From Candidatus Acidiferrum typicum (GTDB lineage Bacteria > Acidobacteriota > Terriglobia > Acidiferrales > UBA7541): a DNA stretch of 17,232 bases. Below the pieces are notes generated by a model. The model worked only from the letters and a program-made list of their open reading frames with translations, searched no databases and was not told the DNA's origin. The DNA is taken from the NCBI GenBank assembly GCA_002478115.1, contig DLMH01000050.1, positions 1-17,232 on the forward strand. Reading direction: 5' to 3'. Each line of letters opens with the position of its first letter. The first letter of the stretch is position 1. This document shows, one piece after another, positions 8,620 to 16,974 of the stretch. The translations under genes were made by a program, and so were the position numbers.

Positions 8620-10751
8620 CGGCCTGCTCCCTGCCCCGCGAGACGCGCGTTCGCGGCGCTTGTTGAAGTTTGCGGCTTGATCGCGGCCTTCAGCGTCATC
8701 AGGTACGCGGTGAGGGCGCGAATTTCGTCTTCGGTGAGATTTCGCCGCGGCTCAATCGTATCCGGTTGGAGCGCTTGGGGATTCCGGAGCCACGCTTCGG
8801 TCCATGCAGGCGTGAGCCAGTTGCCGGCGTTGTTCAGGTTTGGTCCGACGTAGCCGCCGGTGCCGCCGATGGTGTGGCACGACTGGCACTGATACTTCAC
8901 TTCGTAGAGTTGCTTGCCCATGCTGACCAGCGCTGGGGTGAATTGCCGCGCGTCCACGCTTTGCGGGTTGACGTCGGGCTTCTGAACCGCCAGCGCCAGA
9001 TATTCCGCAACGATGTTCACTTCCTTATCCGTCATGTTGAATTGCGGCATGCGCAATATCAGGGTTGGGCGGATAGTCTGTGGGTTCTTCAGGAATTCAG
9101 TAATCCATTTTTTCTGGGCGCGGCTGCCCTCATAGGAAAGATCCGGGGCCAGTGTACCGCCAACGCCGTTGAAGCGGTGGCAAGCGTAGCATTTGTAGCG
9201 CTCGTATACTTCGGCGAAATCGCCGACGGCGCGGTAGGAGGCTTCGACCTTCGGCACCGTGAGATGCTGCAGCGCGCTGGTAGGCTTGGGGCCGGTCTGG
9301 CTGAGGAGCGCCGTGGTTACCGCGTCCAAGTCCGCCGGATTCCAGGTGTATTGCGGCATACGCGAGACCGGGTTCACGGAAACGGGATCCTGCAGCTTGG
9401 CCTGAATGTAGGAAAGCAGGTTGTGCGTGATTTTCGCCTTGCCGAACTCAAGTTCGGAGGCGTTCTTCGCGCCAAGCGCCGTAAGGTCGGGGCCAAAATC
9501 TTTCTGCGGAGTCACGCCAGCAATGCTGTGGCAACTGGCGCATCCTTTTTCGAGGAAGAGGCGTTTGCCATTCTTGATTTCGTCTTGGGTCGCGGCTTCC
9601 AGCTTGGGCACCGTGGTGAGCAGATCCGAATCCGTCAGTTGGTTCATGACGTATTGCGAGACCTTGTAGAGGTCTTCATCCGTCCAGCCGTAGCGCGGCA
9701 TATTGTTGTGCGCCAGGTAGCCCTGCGGGTTGCGCAACCAGGAGACCAGCCACGGCTCGTTGACCTTGCTGCCCACTTTGGTCAATTCGGGCCCGATGTC
9801 TCCGCCGATCAACTTCGTTTCGCCCGCGCGGGTCACGGCCAGCGGATGGCAGGTGGTGCACATCATCTGGCGGAAGCGCAGTTCGCCTTGCGGCAATAAA
9901 TCGGGCTTCTTGTTCCAAGCCGCTACGACGGCTGGATTGATCTTGTAGCTTTCTATTGGCTTGGCATTCTGTGCGCTCAGGAAGGCGGTGAGCGCAACGA
10001 TTTCTTCATCCTTCAACCGGAATTTCGGCATGCGGGACTCGTCGCCGTTTTCGTAGCCGTTCACGGTGACGTTGCCGTCCTTGTCGAGTACGGTGCGGGG
10101 CTCTTTCAGCCATTTGTAAATCCACTCGCGGGAAACTTTGTAGCCGACGCTGGAAAGATCGGAGCCAAGCATCGGGCGCTCCAGGTCGTTCAGCTTGTGG
10201 CAAGCCTGGCAATTCAAGCGGGAGAGAAGTTCCCTGCCGCGGGTGAGCTGCGGCGTTTCATTCAGGTCGGCGTGGTGACAACTTCCACAGGAGGCTTGCA
10301 GGAAGTGCGCCGGAAGAATGGGCTGCTCCCAGGCGAGGGTGGTTTCATGCGCTTCGGCAATTTCGGTGGCGGGGCCCTGTCCGCGATGGCAAATGGTGCA
10401 GCCCCACTCGCGCACATTGTGCGGAATCGGGGGATGCGCGCGGAATGGCTGCGGCACGGAAGAATCCGCAAGAGATAGCTGCGTCATGCCCTGGTGGCAG
10501 GTGGTGCAACGATCGACTACGTTCATCCCGGGAATCCAGACCTGATCGATGTTGGGGCTGTAGTCGGCGAGAAGTTTCTTGGTGTCCGGGCGGCCTTGCG
10601 CGTAGCGCACGAAGGAACGCTTGTGTTTTTTCCATTCGGAGCGAAAGTCCTTGACGGGGGAGATCGCCAGCACGAGGACGCAGATCACGGTGGCTACGGC
10701 AAAGGCGAGCCGCATTTGGTAGGAGAGCTTACCCATGTCTTCAGCCGGCAT
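8616..10751 (-). CDS. Membrane-anchored octaheme cytochrome c, likely subunit of the Rieske/cyt b complex
   Basis: A 711-aa protein with one N-terminal membrane segment (about 14-33) and a large periplasmic part. It has eight CxxCH sites at C82, C118, C155, C181, C298, C404, C521 and C622. The first three are closely packed. From C181 on there are five class I-like domains, each with a W-L-x-x-P stretch and a distal MP motif: M241, M351, M465, M568. In the fifth the Met position is E667 (TIEP). It occupies the genetic place of cytochrome c1/f, so it is probably the electron exit or entry wire of the complex. The start overlaps subunit IV by 11 nt and has GGGGGA upstream; ATG 10736 (MGKLSYQ) is an alternative. 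It was named from motifs only; no named octaheme family (HAO, OTR) fits, since those have a different heme arrangement. Confidence 0.9.
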   Translation of the reverse strand: MPAEDMGKLSYQMRLAFAVATVICVLVLAISPVKDFRSEWKKHKRSFVRYAQGRPDTKKLLADYSPNIDQVWIPGMNVVDRCTTCHQGMTQLSLADSSVPQPFRAHPPIPHNVREWGCTICHRGQGPATEIAEAHETTLAWEQPILPAHFLQASCGSCHHADLNETPQLTRGRELLSRLNCQACHKLNDLERPMLGSDLSSVGYKVSREWIYKWLKEPRTVLDKDGNVTVNGYENGDESRMPKFRLKDEEIVALTAFLSAQNAKPIESYKINPAVVAAWNKKPDLLPQGELRFRQMMCTTCHPLAVTRAGETKLIGGDIGPELTKVGSKVNEPWLVSWLRNPQGYLAHNNMPRYGWTDEDLYKVSQYVMNQLTDSDLLTTVPKLEAATQDEIKNGKRLFLEKGCASCHSIAGVTPQKDFGPDLTALGAKNASELEFGKAKITHNLLSYIQAKLQDPVSVNPVSRMPQYTWNPADLDAVTTALLSQTGPKPTSALQHLTVPKVEASYRAVGDFAEVYERYKCYACHRFNGVGGTLAPDLSYEGSRAQKKWITEFLKNPQTIRPTLILRMPQFNMTDKEVNIVAEYLALAVQKPDVNPQSVDARQFTPALVSMGKQLYEVKYQCQSCHTIGGTGGYVGPNLNNAGNWLTPAWTEAWLRNPQALQPDTIEPRRNLTEDEIRALTAYLMTLKAAIKPQTSTSAANARLAGQGAGR

Positions 10752-11448
10752 ATGTCCCCCAAGGCCATACCCAGGACCAGCCCGGGCCGCGGAAGAATGT
10801 TCCGACGACGGTCAAGCAGAGGGCGGCGGCGATGAACCAGGTCATCACCCACCAGGAGAGGGGCTTCAGCCGGAGACTCCCCATCCACCCTGAGCTGGCC
10901 TTCGAGTAGTAGGAAGCCACGAGAAGTGCGGCGACAAGAACGGTGGGCACGATGATGGTCCACGCATCAAAGATGGCGAGAAGGAGGAGCAACGCAAGAG
11001 TCACTCCGACCGCAATGGCGAAGCGCTTGGAGGCTTTTTCTCCCCACAGGGGCTTCCCCTCCACGTTGACGTGGAAATACGGAATCACGATCAACGCAAT
11101 GAGCACGAGTGTGGGGATCAGGATGCCCGCGACGAATGGCGGGAAGAAGTGCAGCAATTCCTGCAGGCCGAGGAAGTACCACGGCGCCTTGGCGGGATTT
11201 GGCGTGAGCAGCGGATTGGCCAGTTGCTCGAGCGGCGCGTCCCAGAAGAGCGCCAGCACAACCATGGCGATGATCAGCACCTCGAAGACGATGGCTTCCC
11301 GCACCAGCAGGTGAGGATAGGTCATGAGCTCCGGGCCGCGGTCGTCCTTGACCTTTGCGGAAGTGTTGCGCGTGATGAAGACAATCCGGCGCGGCTCTTT
11401 CTTTGCATCGGAACTGAAACCCGATTCGATTTTAGTTTTTTCCATCAT
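10741..11448 (-). CDS. petD: Cytochrome b subunit IV (PetD-like) with five predicted helices
   Basis: A 235-aa C-terminal half of a split cytochrome b, forming part of the quinol-oxidising (Qo) site. Membrane segments are predicted near 52-69, 104-125, 143-161, 163-181 and 197-218; plastid/cyanobacterial subunit IV has three. The Qo loop [17 protein letters not shown] contains APWY (88-91) where classical complexes have PEWY, so the acidic residue is missing. The C-terminus is rich in Trp ([11 protein letters not shown]). It overlaps the cytochrome b6 gene by 17 nt and the octaheme gene by 11 nt, which argues for translation coupling and fixed stoichiometry. A second ATG follows immediately at 11445. 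Confidence 0.92.
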   Translation of the reverse strand: MMEKTKIESGFSSDAKKEPRRIVFITRNTSAKVKDDRGPELMTYPHLLVREAIVFEVLIIAMVVLALFWDAPLEQLANPLLTPNPAKAPWYFLGLQELLHFFPPFVAGILIPTLVLIALIVIPYFHVNVEGKPLWGEKASKRFAIAVGVTLALLLLLAIFDAWTIIVPTVLVAALLVASYYSKASSGWMGSLRLKPLSWWVMTWFIAAALCLTVVGTFFRGPGWSWVWPWGTYAG

Positions 11449-12184
11449 CGTCTTTTGACCGAACCGTCAGGCCGCCGTCCTTCTGCACGCGCCAGAAATG
11501 CACGCCGATGAAAAGGAAGGCCAGCAACGGGAGAATAACTACGTGAAGCACATAAAAGCGCAACAGGGCGTTTTCACCGACGATATTTCCGCCCAGGGCC
11601 ACGAAGCGGACCTTGCTGCCAATGACCGGCATCGCTGAAACGATGTTCGTGCCAACCGTGACGGCCCAGAAAGCGAGTTGATCCCACGGCAGCAGATAGC
11701 CGGTATAGCTCAGGAACAGCGTGAGCAACAGGAGCACCACGCCGATCACCCAGTTGAATTCGTGGGGCGGTTTGTAACCGCCGCGATAGAAGACGTGGAA
11801 CATATGGCAAAAGACCAGGAGCACCATCAGGTGAGCAGCGATGCGGTGCATGTTGCGGAGAAAAACGCCATTGGAGATGACGAAGCGCAGGTCTTTCATG
11901 TCCCGGTAGGCGTCCGGCGCGGCGGGGTGGTAATAGAACATCAAAAGGACGCCGGTGATCACCAGGAGCAGAAAGAGGAGGAAGGAGAGCGAGCCGAGAT
12001 AATAGGCTGCGCGCGCGCGAAGCGACTTCTCGCGAACCTTGACCGGCAGCCAGTGCAGGAAGAGATTGCCAAAGACAGCCACGCTGCGCGTGCGGTTGGT
12101 AATGGCGGGGCCGCGGCGGAAGATGGACTTCCACACCCGCGTGGTCCGGAGGTTTTCAAGAGCTGCATGGAAAGTCGTGGCCAT
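11432..12184 (-). CDS. petB: Cytochrome b6-type subunit (PetB-like)
   Basis: A 250-aa diheme cytochrome b core of a quinol:cytochrome c oxidoreductase in the inner membrane. Four helices are visible near 61-84, 113-134, 146-166 and 210-230. Heme ligands are H113 and H127 (helix B) and H214 and H229 (helix D). The 15-residue step in helix D is the b6f type; the bc1 type has 14. [14 protein letters not shown] is the Qo-side block shared with b6. I see no Cys equivalent to the one holding heme ci in b6f near the N-terminus. The gene starts 8 nt after the Rieske stop with GAGGAT as ribosome binding site. Confidence 0.95.
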   Translation of the reverse strand: MATTFHAALENLRTTRVWKSIFRRGPAITNRTRSVAVFGNLFLHWLPVKVREKSLRARAAYYLGSLSFLLFLLLVITGVLLMFYYHPAAPDAYRDMKDLRFVISNGVFLRNMHRIAAHLMVLLVFCHMFHVFYRGGYKPPHEFNWVIGVVLLLLTLFLSYTGYLLPWDQLAFWAVTVGTNIVSAMPVIGSKVRFVALGGNIVGENALLRFYVLHVVILPLLAFLFIGVHFWRVQKDGGLTVRSKDDDGKN

Positions 12185-12192
12185 GATTATCC

Positions 12193-12702
12193 TCAGACGT
12201 TCAGAACCTGGTCGGGTTTGATGATTTCCAGCTTATTCACCAGCAATTCACCATCGGCGGCCAGGTTGATCGAATAGTGCGGTAGCGGGCGCGGCGCCGG
12301 GCCTGCGATTACCTTCCCATCCGGCTGAAATTTGCTCCCGTGGCACGGGCAGGCAATCATGTCCGCTTCCGGCTTCCATTGAGTGATGCAGCCGAGATGC
12401 GTGCACACGGCCGATACCGCATAAAATCCCGCCGCCGTCCGCACGATGTACACCAACTGGTCCTGAAGGAACGTGACTGAGTTCTCCGGATACAAATCCG
12501 GATTCCCCGCGCGAAACGTCATCGGCGGTTCGAACAACACGTTCGGCGAAAAATACTGGTAGGTGAGCGCGGCGGCGCCGAGGCCCGCGACGCCGAGCGC
12601 GCCCATGGTGACTTCGCTGAGAAAGTCGCGGCGAGACACTTCCGCTGGGCGCTGCGAAGCAGGCGCGGAATCGGGTGCGGGAGTGGATTTGGTGTCACTC
12701 AT
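12193..12702 (-). CDS. Rieske [2Fe-2S] protein, Tat-exported
   Basis: A 169-aa high-potential iron-sulfur subunit that takes one electron from quinol. The N-terminus carries a twin-arginine motif SRRDFL (23-28) followed by the membrane anchor (about 32-48). Cluster ligands are C100 and H102 (CTHLGC) and C118 and H121 (CPCHGS); C105 and C120 can form the usual disulfide. Its ATG overlaps the TGA of the upstream flavoprotein (ATGA, 12699-12702), so both are translated together. It could be named petC or qcrA; the family is certain. Confidence 0.96.
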   Translation of the reverse strand: MSDTKSTPAPDSAPASQRPAEVSRRDFLSEVTMGALGVAGLGAAALTYQYFSPNVLFEPPMTFRAGNPDLYPENSVTFLQDQLVYIVRTAAGFYAVSAVCTHLGCITQWKPEADMIACPCHGSKFQPDGKVIAGPAPRPLPHYSINLAADGELLVNKLEIIKPDQVLNV

Positions 12703-14651
12703 GGTCGTAGCACAATCTCCTCGACAGGAATGAAGCTGGGGTCCTCATCAAAAACCTCGAAGGCTTCCATGGAAATGGTGTGCGCGGGGCAACGCTCGGC
12801 GCAGAGGCCGCAGCGGATGCAGATGGTTTCGTCCTTGACCATCACGGAGCCTTCCAACTGATCGAGTTCTTCCGGTGCGACATGCTGAAGATCGATCGAG
12901 CGGAGTTCCTGTTCCTTGCGCAGGCGTTCTTTGTCCTCGTTGGTGAACGCAAAATTCTTCAGCGGCACCAGCGAGAGGCAATTCTCCGGGCAAACGTCCA
13001 CGCAACCGCCGCAGAGGATGCACTCGGTGCCGGTGGCTTCGGTGCCTTCGAAAATCGTGTTGATCCAGCAGCGCAGGCAACGGCTGGCTTCGCTGCGCGC
13101 CTGGGTTTCGGTGTAGCCGGTTTCGACTTCGGCAACACCCGTGCGCCGGTCTATCGGAAGCACGGGCACGTTTAGGCGCGAGTATTCGTCGTAGTGCTCC
13201 GCCATTTCGTGGTGGTCAAGAACGGTCACCTGCACGTAGCGAGATTTGGGTTTCCATTCCGGCCCGCGCAAATACTTATCGATTTCAACGGCGGCTTTCT
13301 TGCCGTCGGCAACGGCGTTGATGATCAGGCGCGGTCCAAAAGCGATGTCACCGGCGGCGAAAATGCCGGGGGCCGTGGTCATCAGCGTATCGGGATCGAT
13401 TTTCAGGGTGCCCTGACGCGTGGTTTCCACGCCATCGGCAGGGGTGAGGAAAGAGACGTCGGAAGATTGACCGATGGCGAGAATGACGGTGTCGCAAGGG
13501 ATCACGAATTCGGTGCCGGCTTCAAACTTTGGATTGAAGCGCTTGTTTTCGTCGAAGACGGAGAGGCAACGCGTCACTTCAAGCCCGGTCAGCCTTCCAT
13601 TTGCGCCCATGAACTGTTTTGGGCCGAGCGAGGGATACAGCTTCATCCCTTCCAGTACGCCTTCTTCGATTTCTTCCTCGGCCGCGGGCATCTCGGCGCG
13701 CGATTCAAGGCAGACGAGCTGCACCTCGCGCGCGCCCATGCGCAATGCTGCTCGCGAAACGTCCATGAATTCCTTCATGGCGACATCCATTTCACTGGAA
13801 GTCAGCTCATTAGGGAGCACAACACTCGCCATGTCGGTCACGAGCTTCTGCTGTTGCTCGCGCATCGCGGAACGCGCCACGTCGATGGCCACGTTGCCTC
13901 CCCCGATCACGACAACTTTTTTGCCCACCTCAAAGCGGTAGCCCAAGTTGACGTTAAGGAGAAAATCGATGCCTTTGACTACGCCGTCCAGCTCATGTCC
14001 CGGAAGATTCAAGTCGCGGCTGCGGTGCAAACCAAAAGCCATGAGCACGGCCATGTAACCCTGGCGGCGCAAATCTTCCAAAGAGAAGTCGCGGCCCAAG
14101 CGCGTATTTAGTTTCAGTTGAGGTCCGAGATCCAGGATTTCGCGGATCTGCGCCTGCAAGACATCGCGCGGCAGGCGATATTCCGGTATGCCGAGATGCA
14201 TCATGCCGCCGGGCACGGCCGCCGCTTCAAAAACCGTTACGGGATAGCCGAGCAGGGCAAGATCGTGCGCCGCGGACATGCCAGCCGGCCCCGACCCGAT
14301 GACGGCCACTTTTTCTGCGTTGTTGGGGCGGGATTTGTTGAAGAAAACGTCAATGGGTTTCCGCGATTCGGGCCCGTGGCGCTCGGTAACGAATCGTTTC
14401 AGGGCACGGATGGAAATGGGCAGGTCAAATTCTCCGCGGCGGCATGCCGGTTCGCAGGGGTGACCGCAGACGCGGCCGCAAATAGAGGCAAAGGGGTTGG
14501 GCATCCGGGCGTAACGGTAGGCATCTTCGTATTTCCCCTCAGCAATCAGGGACACATAGCGCCCCGCCTGGGTATGCACGGGACACGCCTGCATGCAGGG
14601 AAAATTCGATTCCAGCCAATCCAAATCAACAAGTTTTGTGCGCGTCGTCAC
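12699..14651 (-). CDS. GltD-like FAD/NAD(P) oxidoreductase with N- and C-terminal Fe-S clusters
   Basis: A 650-aa cytoplasmic flavoprotein without signal peptide, related to the NADPH-binding small subunit of glutamate synthase and NfnB. Cys motifs C19/C23 (CMQACP) and C58/C62/C66/C70 fit the two N-terminal [4Fe-4S] clusters of this family. The FAD site is GSGPAG (119-124), the NAD(P) site GGGNVA (250-255), and AAGDIA (432-437) closes the FAD fold. A C-terminal ferredoxin domain has C544/C547/C550/C554 and C611/C614/C617/C621. No glutamate synthase large subunit is nearby. The ATGA overlap with the Rieske gene instead suggests an electron link between NAD(P)H and the cytochrome b complex. The start is GTG 14651 with a weak ribosome binding site, 35 nt after the cupredoxin stop. 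The family is sure; the role is inferred. Confidence 0.9.
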   Translation of the reverse strand: MTTRTKLVDLDWLESNFPCMQACPVHTQAGRYVSLIAEGKYEDAYRYARMPNPFASICGRVCGHPCEPACRRGEFDLPISIRALKRFVTERHGPESRKPIDVFFNKSRPNNAEKVAVIGSGPAGMSAAHDLALLGYPVTVFEAAAVPGGMMHLGIPEYRLPRDVLQAQIREILDLGPQLKLNTRLGRDFSLEDLRRQGYMAVLMAFGLHRSRDLNLPGHELDGVVKGIDFLLNVNLGYRFEVGKKVVVIGGGNVAIDVARSAMREQQQKLVTDMASVVLPNELTSSEMDVAMKEFMDVSRAALRMGAREVQLVCLESRAEMPAAEEEIEEGVLEGMKLYPSLGPKQFMGANGRLTGLEVTRCLSVFDENKRFNPKFEAGTEFVIPCDTVILAIGQSSDVSFLTPADGVETTRQGTLKIDPDTLMTTAPGIFAAGDIAFGPRLIINAVADGKKAAVEIDKYLRGPEWKPKSRYVQVTVLDHHEMAEHYDEYSRLNVPVLPIDRRTGVAEVETGYTETQARSEASRCLRCWINTIFEGTEATGTECILCGGCVDVCPENCLSLVPLKNFAFTNEDKERLRKEQELRSIDLQHVAPEELDQLEGSVMVKDETICIRCGLCAERCPAHTISMEAFEVFDEDPSFIPVEEIVLRP

Positions 14652-14686
14652 CTGGTCGGCACCGGATGCCCCTGGTTTCTGCTTCC

Positions 14687-15298
14687 TTACTTCTTCACTG
14701 TGAGGTCGGCGGTCGCGCCGCTTGCGGTCACTTCCACGGCCAGCGTGGTGGGTTTGCCGTTTTCGCTCCAGGTCTTCAGCGTGTACTTGCCTGGCGGCAC
14801 GTTCTTGATTTCATAGTTGCCGCTCTTGTCCGTGACCGCGAAATAAGGAGTGGACACAATAACCACGTAGCCGTTCATTTCCGGGTGCACGTTGCAGAGC
14901 AAGGAAGCCACACCCAGATCGCTGAATTGGAAGCTCTTCTTTTCGCCTTTCGGCCAGGTGCCGAGGTTATGGGAGAGCTTCTTGTTACCGCTGATGCTGG
15001 GCCAATAGACGTTGTGGCCAACCGGGTCGCTGTTAAGGAAGTCCACGGTGGTTCCCTGAAGCACAACGACCACATGGGGAGAAAACGACATCTTGACCTG
15101 ATCGATCAGCGGATGCTGAGCCGGCGGATCGAACTTTTTGTCCGGGATCGTGTCAACGTAAACGGCGATGTTTTCCGCCGACTTCAATCCCTCGACGCTG
15201 ACCTTGCCCTTGATTTCGCCCGCCAGGCTTGCACCCGCCAGGAGAAGTGCTGCACTGCATACCGCGACTGCCTGAACTGCAAATAAACGTAACCTCAT
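14687..15298 (-). CDS. Periplasmic cupredoxin (blue-copper-like) with C-terminal carboxypeptidase-regulatory-like domain
   Basis: A 203-aa exported protein; signal peptide residues 1 to about 26 (MRLRLFAVQAV...LAGASLAG). The cupredoxin domain has H95 in VGHNVYW and the C135-x2-H138-x2-M141 loop (CNVHPEM), a complete type 1 copper ligand set, so it probably shuttles single electrons in the periplasm. After it comes a small beta-sandwich (about 148-203, NYEIKNVPPGKYTLKTW) of carboxypeptidase regulatory-like type. Such proteins are often labelled methylamine utilization protein, but no methylamine gene is present. ATG 15298 is chosen because AGAGGA sits 6 nt upstream; ATG 15301 and 15313 are in frame. 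It lies between the porin-cytochrome and the flavoprotein, like rusticyanin beside cyc2 in Acidithiobacillus; that parallel is inference. Confidence 0.85.
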   Translation of the reverse strand: MRLRLFAVQAVAVCSAALLLAGASLAGEIKGKVSVEGLKSAENIAVYVDTIPDKKFDPPAQHPLIDQVKMSFSPHVVVVLQGTTVDFLNSDPVGHNVYWPSISGNKKLSHNLGTWPKGEKKSFQFSDLGVASLLCNVHPEMNGYVVIVSTPYFAVTDKSGNYEIKNVPPGKYTLKTWSENGKPTTLAVEVTASGATADLTVKK

Positions 15299-15358
15299 CA
15301 TTGTTCCTCTCATTCCCTTGAGATTTTCCGAGAACCCTGTTGGTTTAGGGGGCCCCGG

Positions 15359-16864
15359 CTAGAAGACGTAGTCTATGCCAGTCACGAACGTATTGGGGCG
15401 ATAAAAGAGCGGGTTGCCGCTGGCATCGTTGCCGTAGGAAGCCGGCTGCCAGGCGCGATCGTATTCGCCGACGATCTTGATGTTGGCGCGGAGCAGAATC
15501 TGGTAGCCCGGCCGGAAAGCGTTGCGGGTCTGGTACCGGGAAACTCCGTTGACGAAATCGGACGGCGAGTTTACGAAATCGTAGCGCATCGTGGCGATCA
15601 GCCAGGGATAGATCCAGTAGTTGCCGCCAACGAAACCGCCGGTGAATGTGACTGCTGGGGCGCTCGCGATAGTCCCGGCTTCGGTATCCACCGTGTGGTT
15701 GTTGTCATGGCCAACGAGACCTACGGCGAAGAGTTCCAGCTTGCGATACTTGAAGCGAAGATCGCCACCGGCGCGGTAGAAGGGCTCGTTGATGGTGTCT
15801 GTGAACGCGTAAGTCGTGCTTCCGAAATTCTGCTGATTTGTGCCGTGGTAGTAGAAGGCGCCGACGCGGATGGAAGTATGGTCTCGCGGGCCCGTCGGTC
15901 CCGCAGCCTGGATTCCGTGACGGCTTTCCGGATCGCGCTCGAGGTTGAACTTGTAGTAGGCGCGCAGGTAAACGTCTTTCGTATTCCGCGTCACCAGATC
16001 CGTCGTGGTGCCATAAGCGGAACCCGTGCCATCGGTGTAGGCGACGGACCAGTTAAAGTTTCCGTTGTCGGCGTAGCCGCCGAATTCAATTCCCCGTTGT
16101 GGCGTGCCAAGGATAAACGGGTTATTCGCAGTCTGACACTGCGTGACGGCGCCCCCACATACCGGACCATGCGCCACGGCGGCTTCACTGAATACATCGT
16201 AGCCGGAAAGATAAGGCGACCTCGCTTGCGTGAAGGGAAGGTCGAGTTCAAACTGCCCGAATCGGACGTTCAGAAAATTCGTCGGCAAGTGAAAGATGTG
16301 GCCGAGGTCGTTGTATTTCAGGTAGCCATCACCCAGCCCGCCATTCGCGCCGGAAGCTCCGGCGGAGATGTCATCATCAATCCAGAAGGAGAGATTCGGC
16401 CCAAAACTTCCGGCGCTGATGATCGTAAAGGTGTTGGGAACAAACAAGTCGGTGCCCGGAATATATCCTCCGGCGGCCACGACGGGGGCGGGCTGCTTCG
16501 CGTTCCAGTTGAAGTTGCCTTCGTAACGGAAGGCGATGGGCAGTGATCCCGGGATTTCTCCTGGATAGACTGCTTCGGGGAAAGCTTCTTTTTGTGCTTT
16601 GGAGCCGAGCAGGACGGGATCCTGTTTCACGAATACGTCATCGTCCTTGGGGAATTTGAAGCCGTTCTTCTTAAAGGCCTCTCCAAAGTCGTTTAGCTCC
16701 GGATAGTTGTTGTGGCAAGTTGTGCAGGACGTCTGATATTTTCGGGAAAATGCAGGTATGGCATTGGACTTCGGCGCAGACCCTAAAACCATCCAGATCA
16801 CGGCCCCTGCCATGACCAGACCGGTCAAAACGCTAGCGTCCACCCTCCAGCTCTTGCGACTCAT
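15359..16864 (-). CDS. Monoheme cytochrome fused to outer-membrane beta-barrel (Cyc2-like architecture)
   Basis: A 501-aa protein, first gene of the operon. The N-terminus has a hydrophobic export segment (about 9-30), then one c-type heme motif CTTCH (47-51) in SRKYQTSCTTCHNNYPELNDFGEAF. From about residue 105 to the end the sequence alternates in the pattern of amphipathic beta strands with many Gly/Tyr/Phe (FRYEGNFNW, LNVRFGQFELDL, VYLRAYYKFNL, IRVGAFYYHG, LLRANIKIVGEY) and ends with Phe (GIDYVF), the usual outer-membrane barrel signature. One heme in front of a barrel is the layout of Cyc2 iron oxidases, but I cannot show homology to Cyc2; other heme-porins of unknown role share the NDFGEAFKKNGF block. 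ATG 16864 has AAGGGG upstream; the frame is open to 16966. Confidence 0.82.
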   Translation of the reverse strand: MSRKSWRVDASVLTGLVMAGAVIWMVLGSAPKSNAIPAFSRKYQTSCTTCHNNYPELNDFGEAFKKNGFKFPKDDDVFVKQDPVLLGSKAQKEAFPEAVYPGEIPGSLPIAFRYEGNFNWNAKQPAPVVAAGGYIPGTDLFVPNTFTIISAGSFGPNLSFWIDDDISAGASGANGGLGDGYLKYNDLGHIFHLPTNFLNVRFGQFELDLPFTQARSPYLSGYDVFSEAAVAHGPVCGGAVTQCQTANNPFILGTPQRGIEFGGYADNGNFNWSVAYTDGTGSAYGTTTDLVTRNTKDVYLRAYYKFNLERDPESRHGIQAAGPTGPRDHTSIRVGAFYYHGTNQQNFGSTTYAFTDTINEPFYRAGGDLRFKYRKLELFAVGLVGHDNNHTVDTEAGTIASAPAVTFTGGFVGGNYWIYPWLIATMRYDFVNSPSDFVNGVSRYQTRNAFRPGYQILLRANIKIVGEYDRAWQPASYGNDASGNPLFYRPNTFVTGIDYVF

Positions 16865-16974
16865 GGGCACCCCTTCCCCAGTTAATTTGTGCGGCAAAGA
16901 CAAAAACTCACAAACGGAACCCCATAGCCCTGTGTTGCGGGTTCCTACGTTGAGGGATGGGGTCACACCCGTGC

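Noticed and set aside
8670..9899. 409-codon plus-strand frame
   Set aside because: Antisense shadow of the octaheme cytochrome gene, whose eight CxxCH motifs prove the minus strand codes.
13194..14111. 305-codon plus-strand frame
   Set aside because: Antisense shadow of the flavoprotein, which has clear FAD, NAD(P) and Fe-S motifs.
12699..14651. Glutamate synthase small subunit
   Set aside because: The fold matches, but there is no large subunit, and an added ferredoxin domain plus coupling to a Rieske gene point to another role.
14687..15298. Methylamine utilization protein
   Set aside because: This is a common automatic label for such cupredoxins; no methylamine dehydrogenase genes are present.
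15695..16546. 283-codon plus-strand frame
   Set aside because: Antisense to the porin-cytochrome barrel; no motifs of its own.
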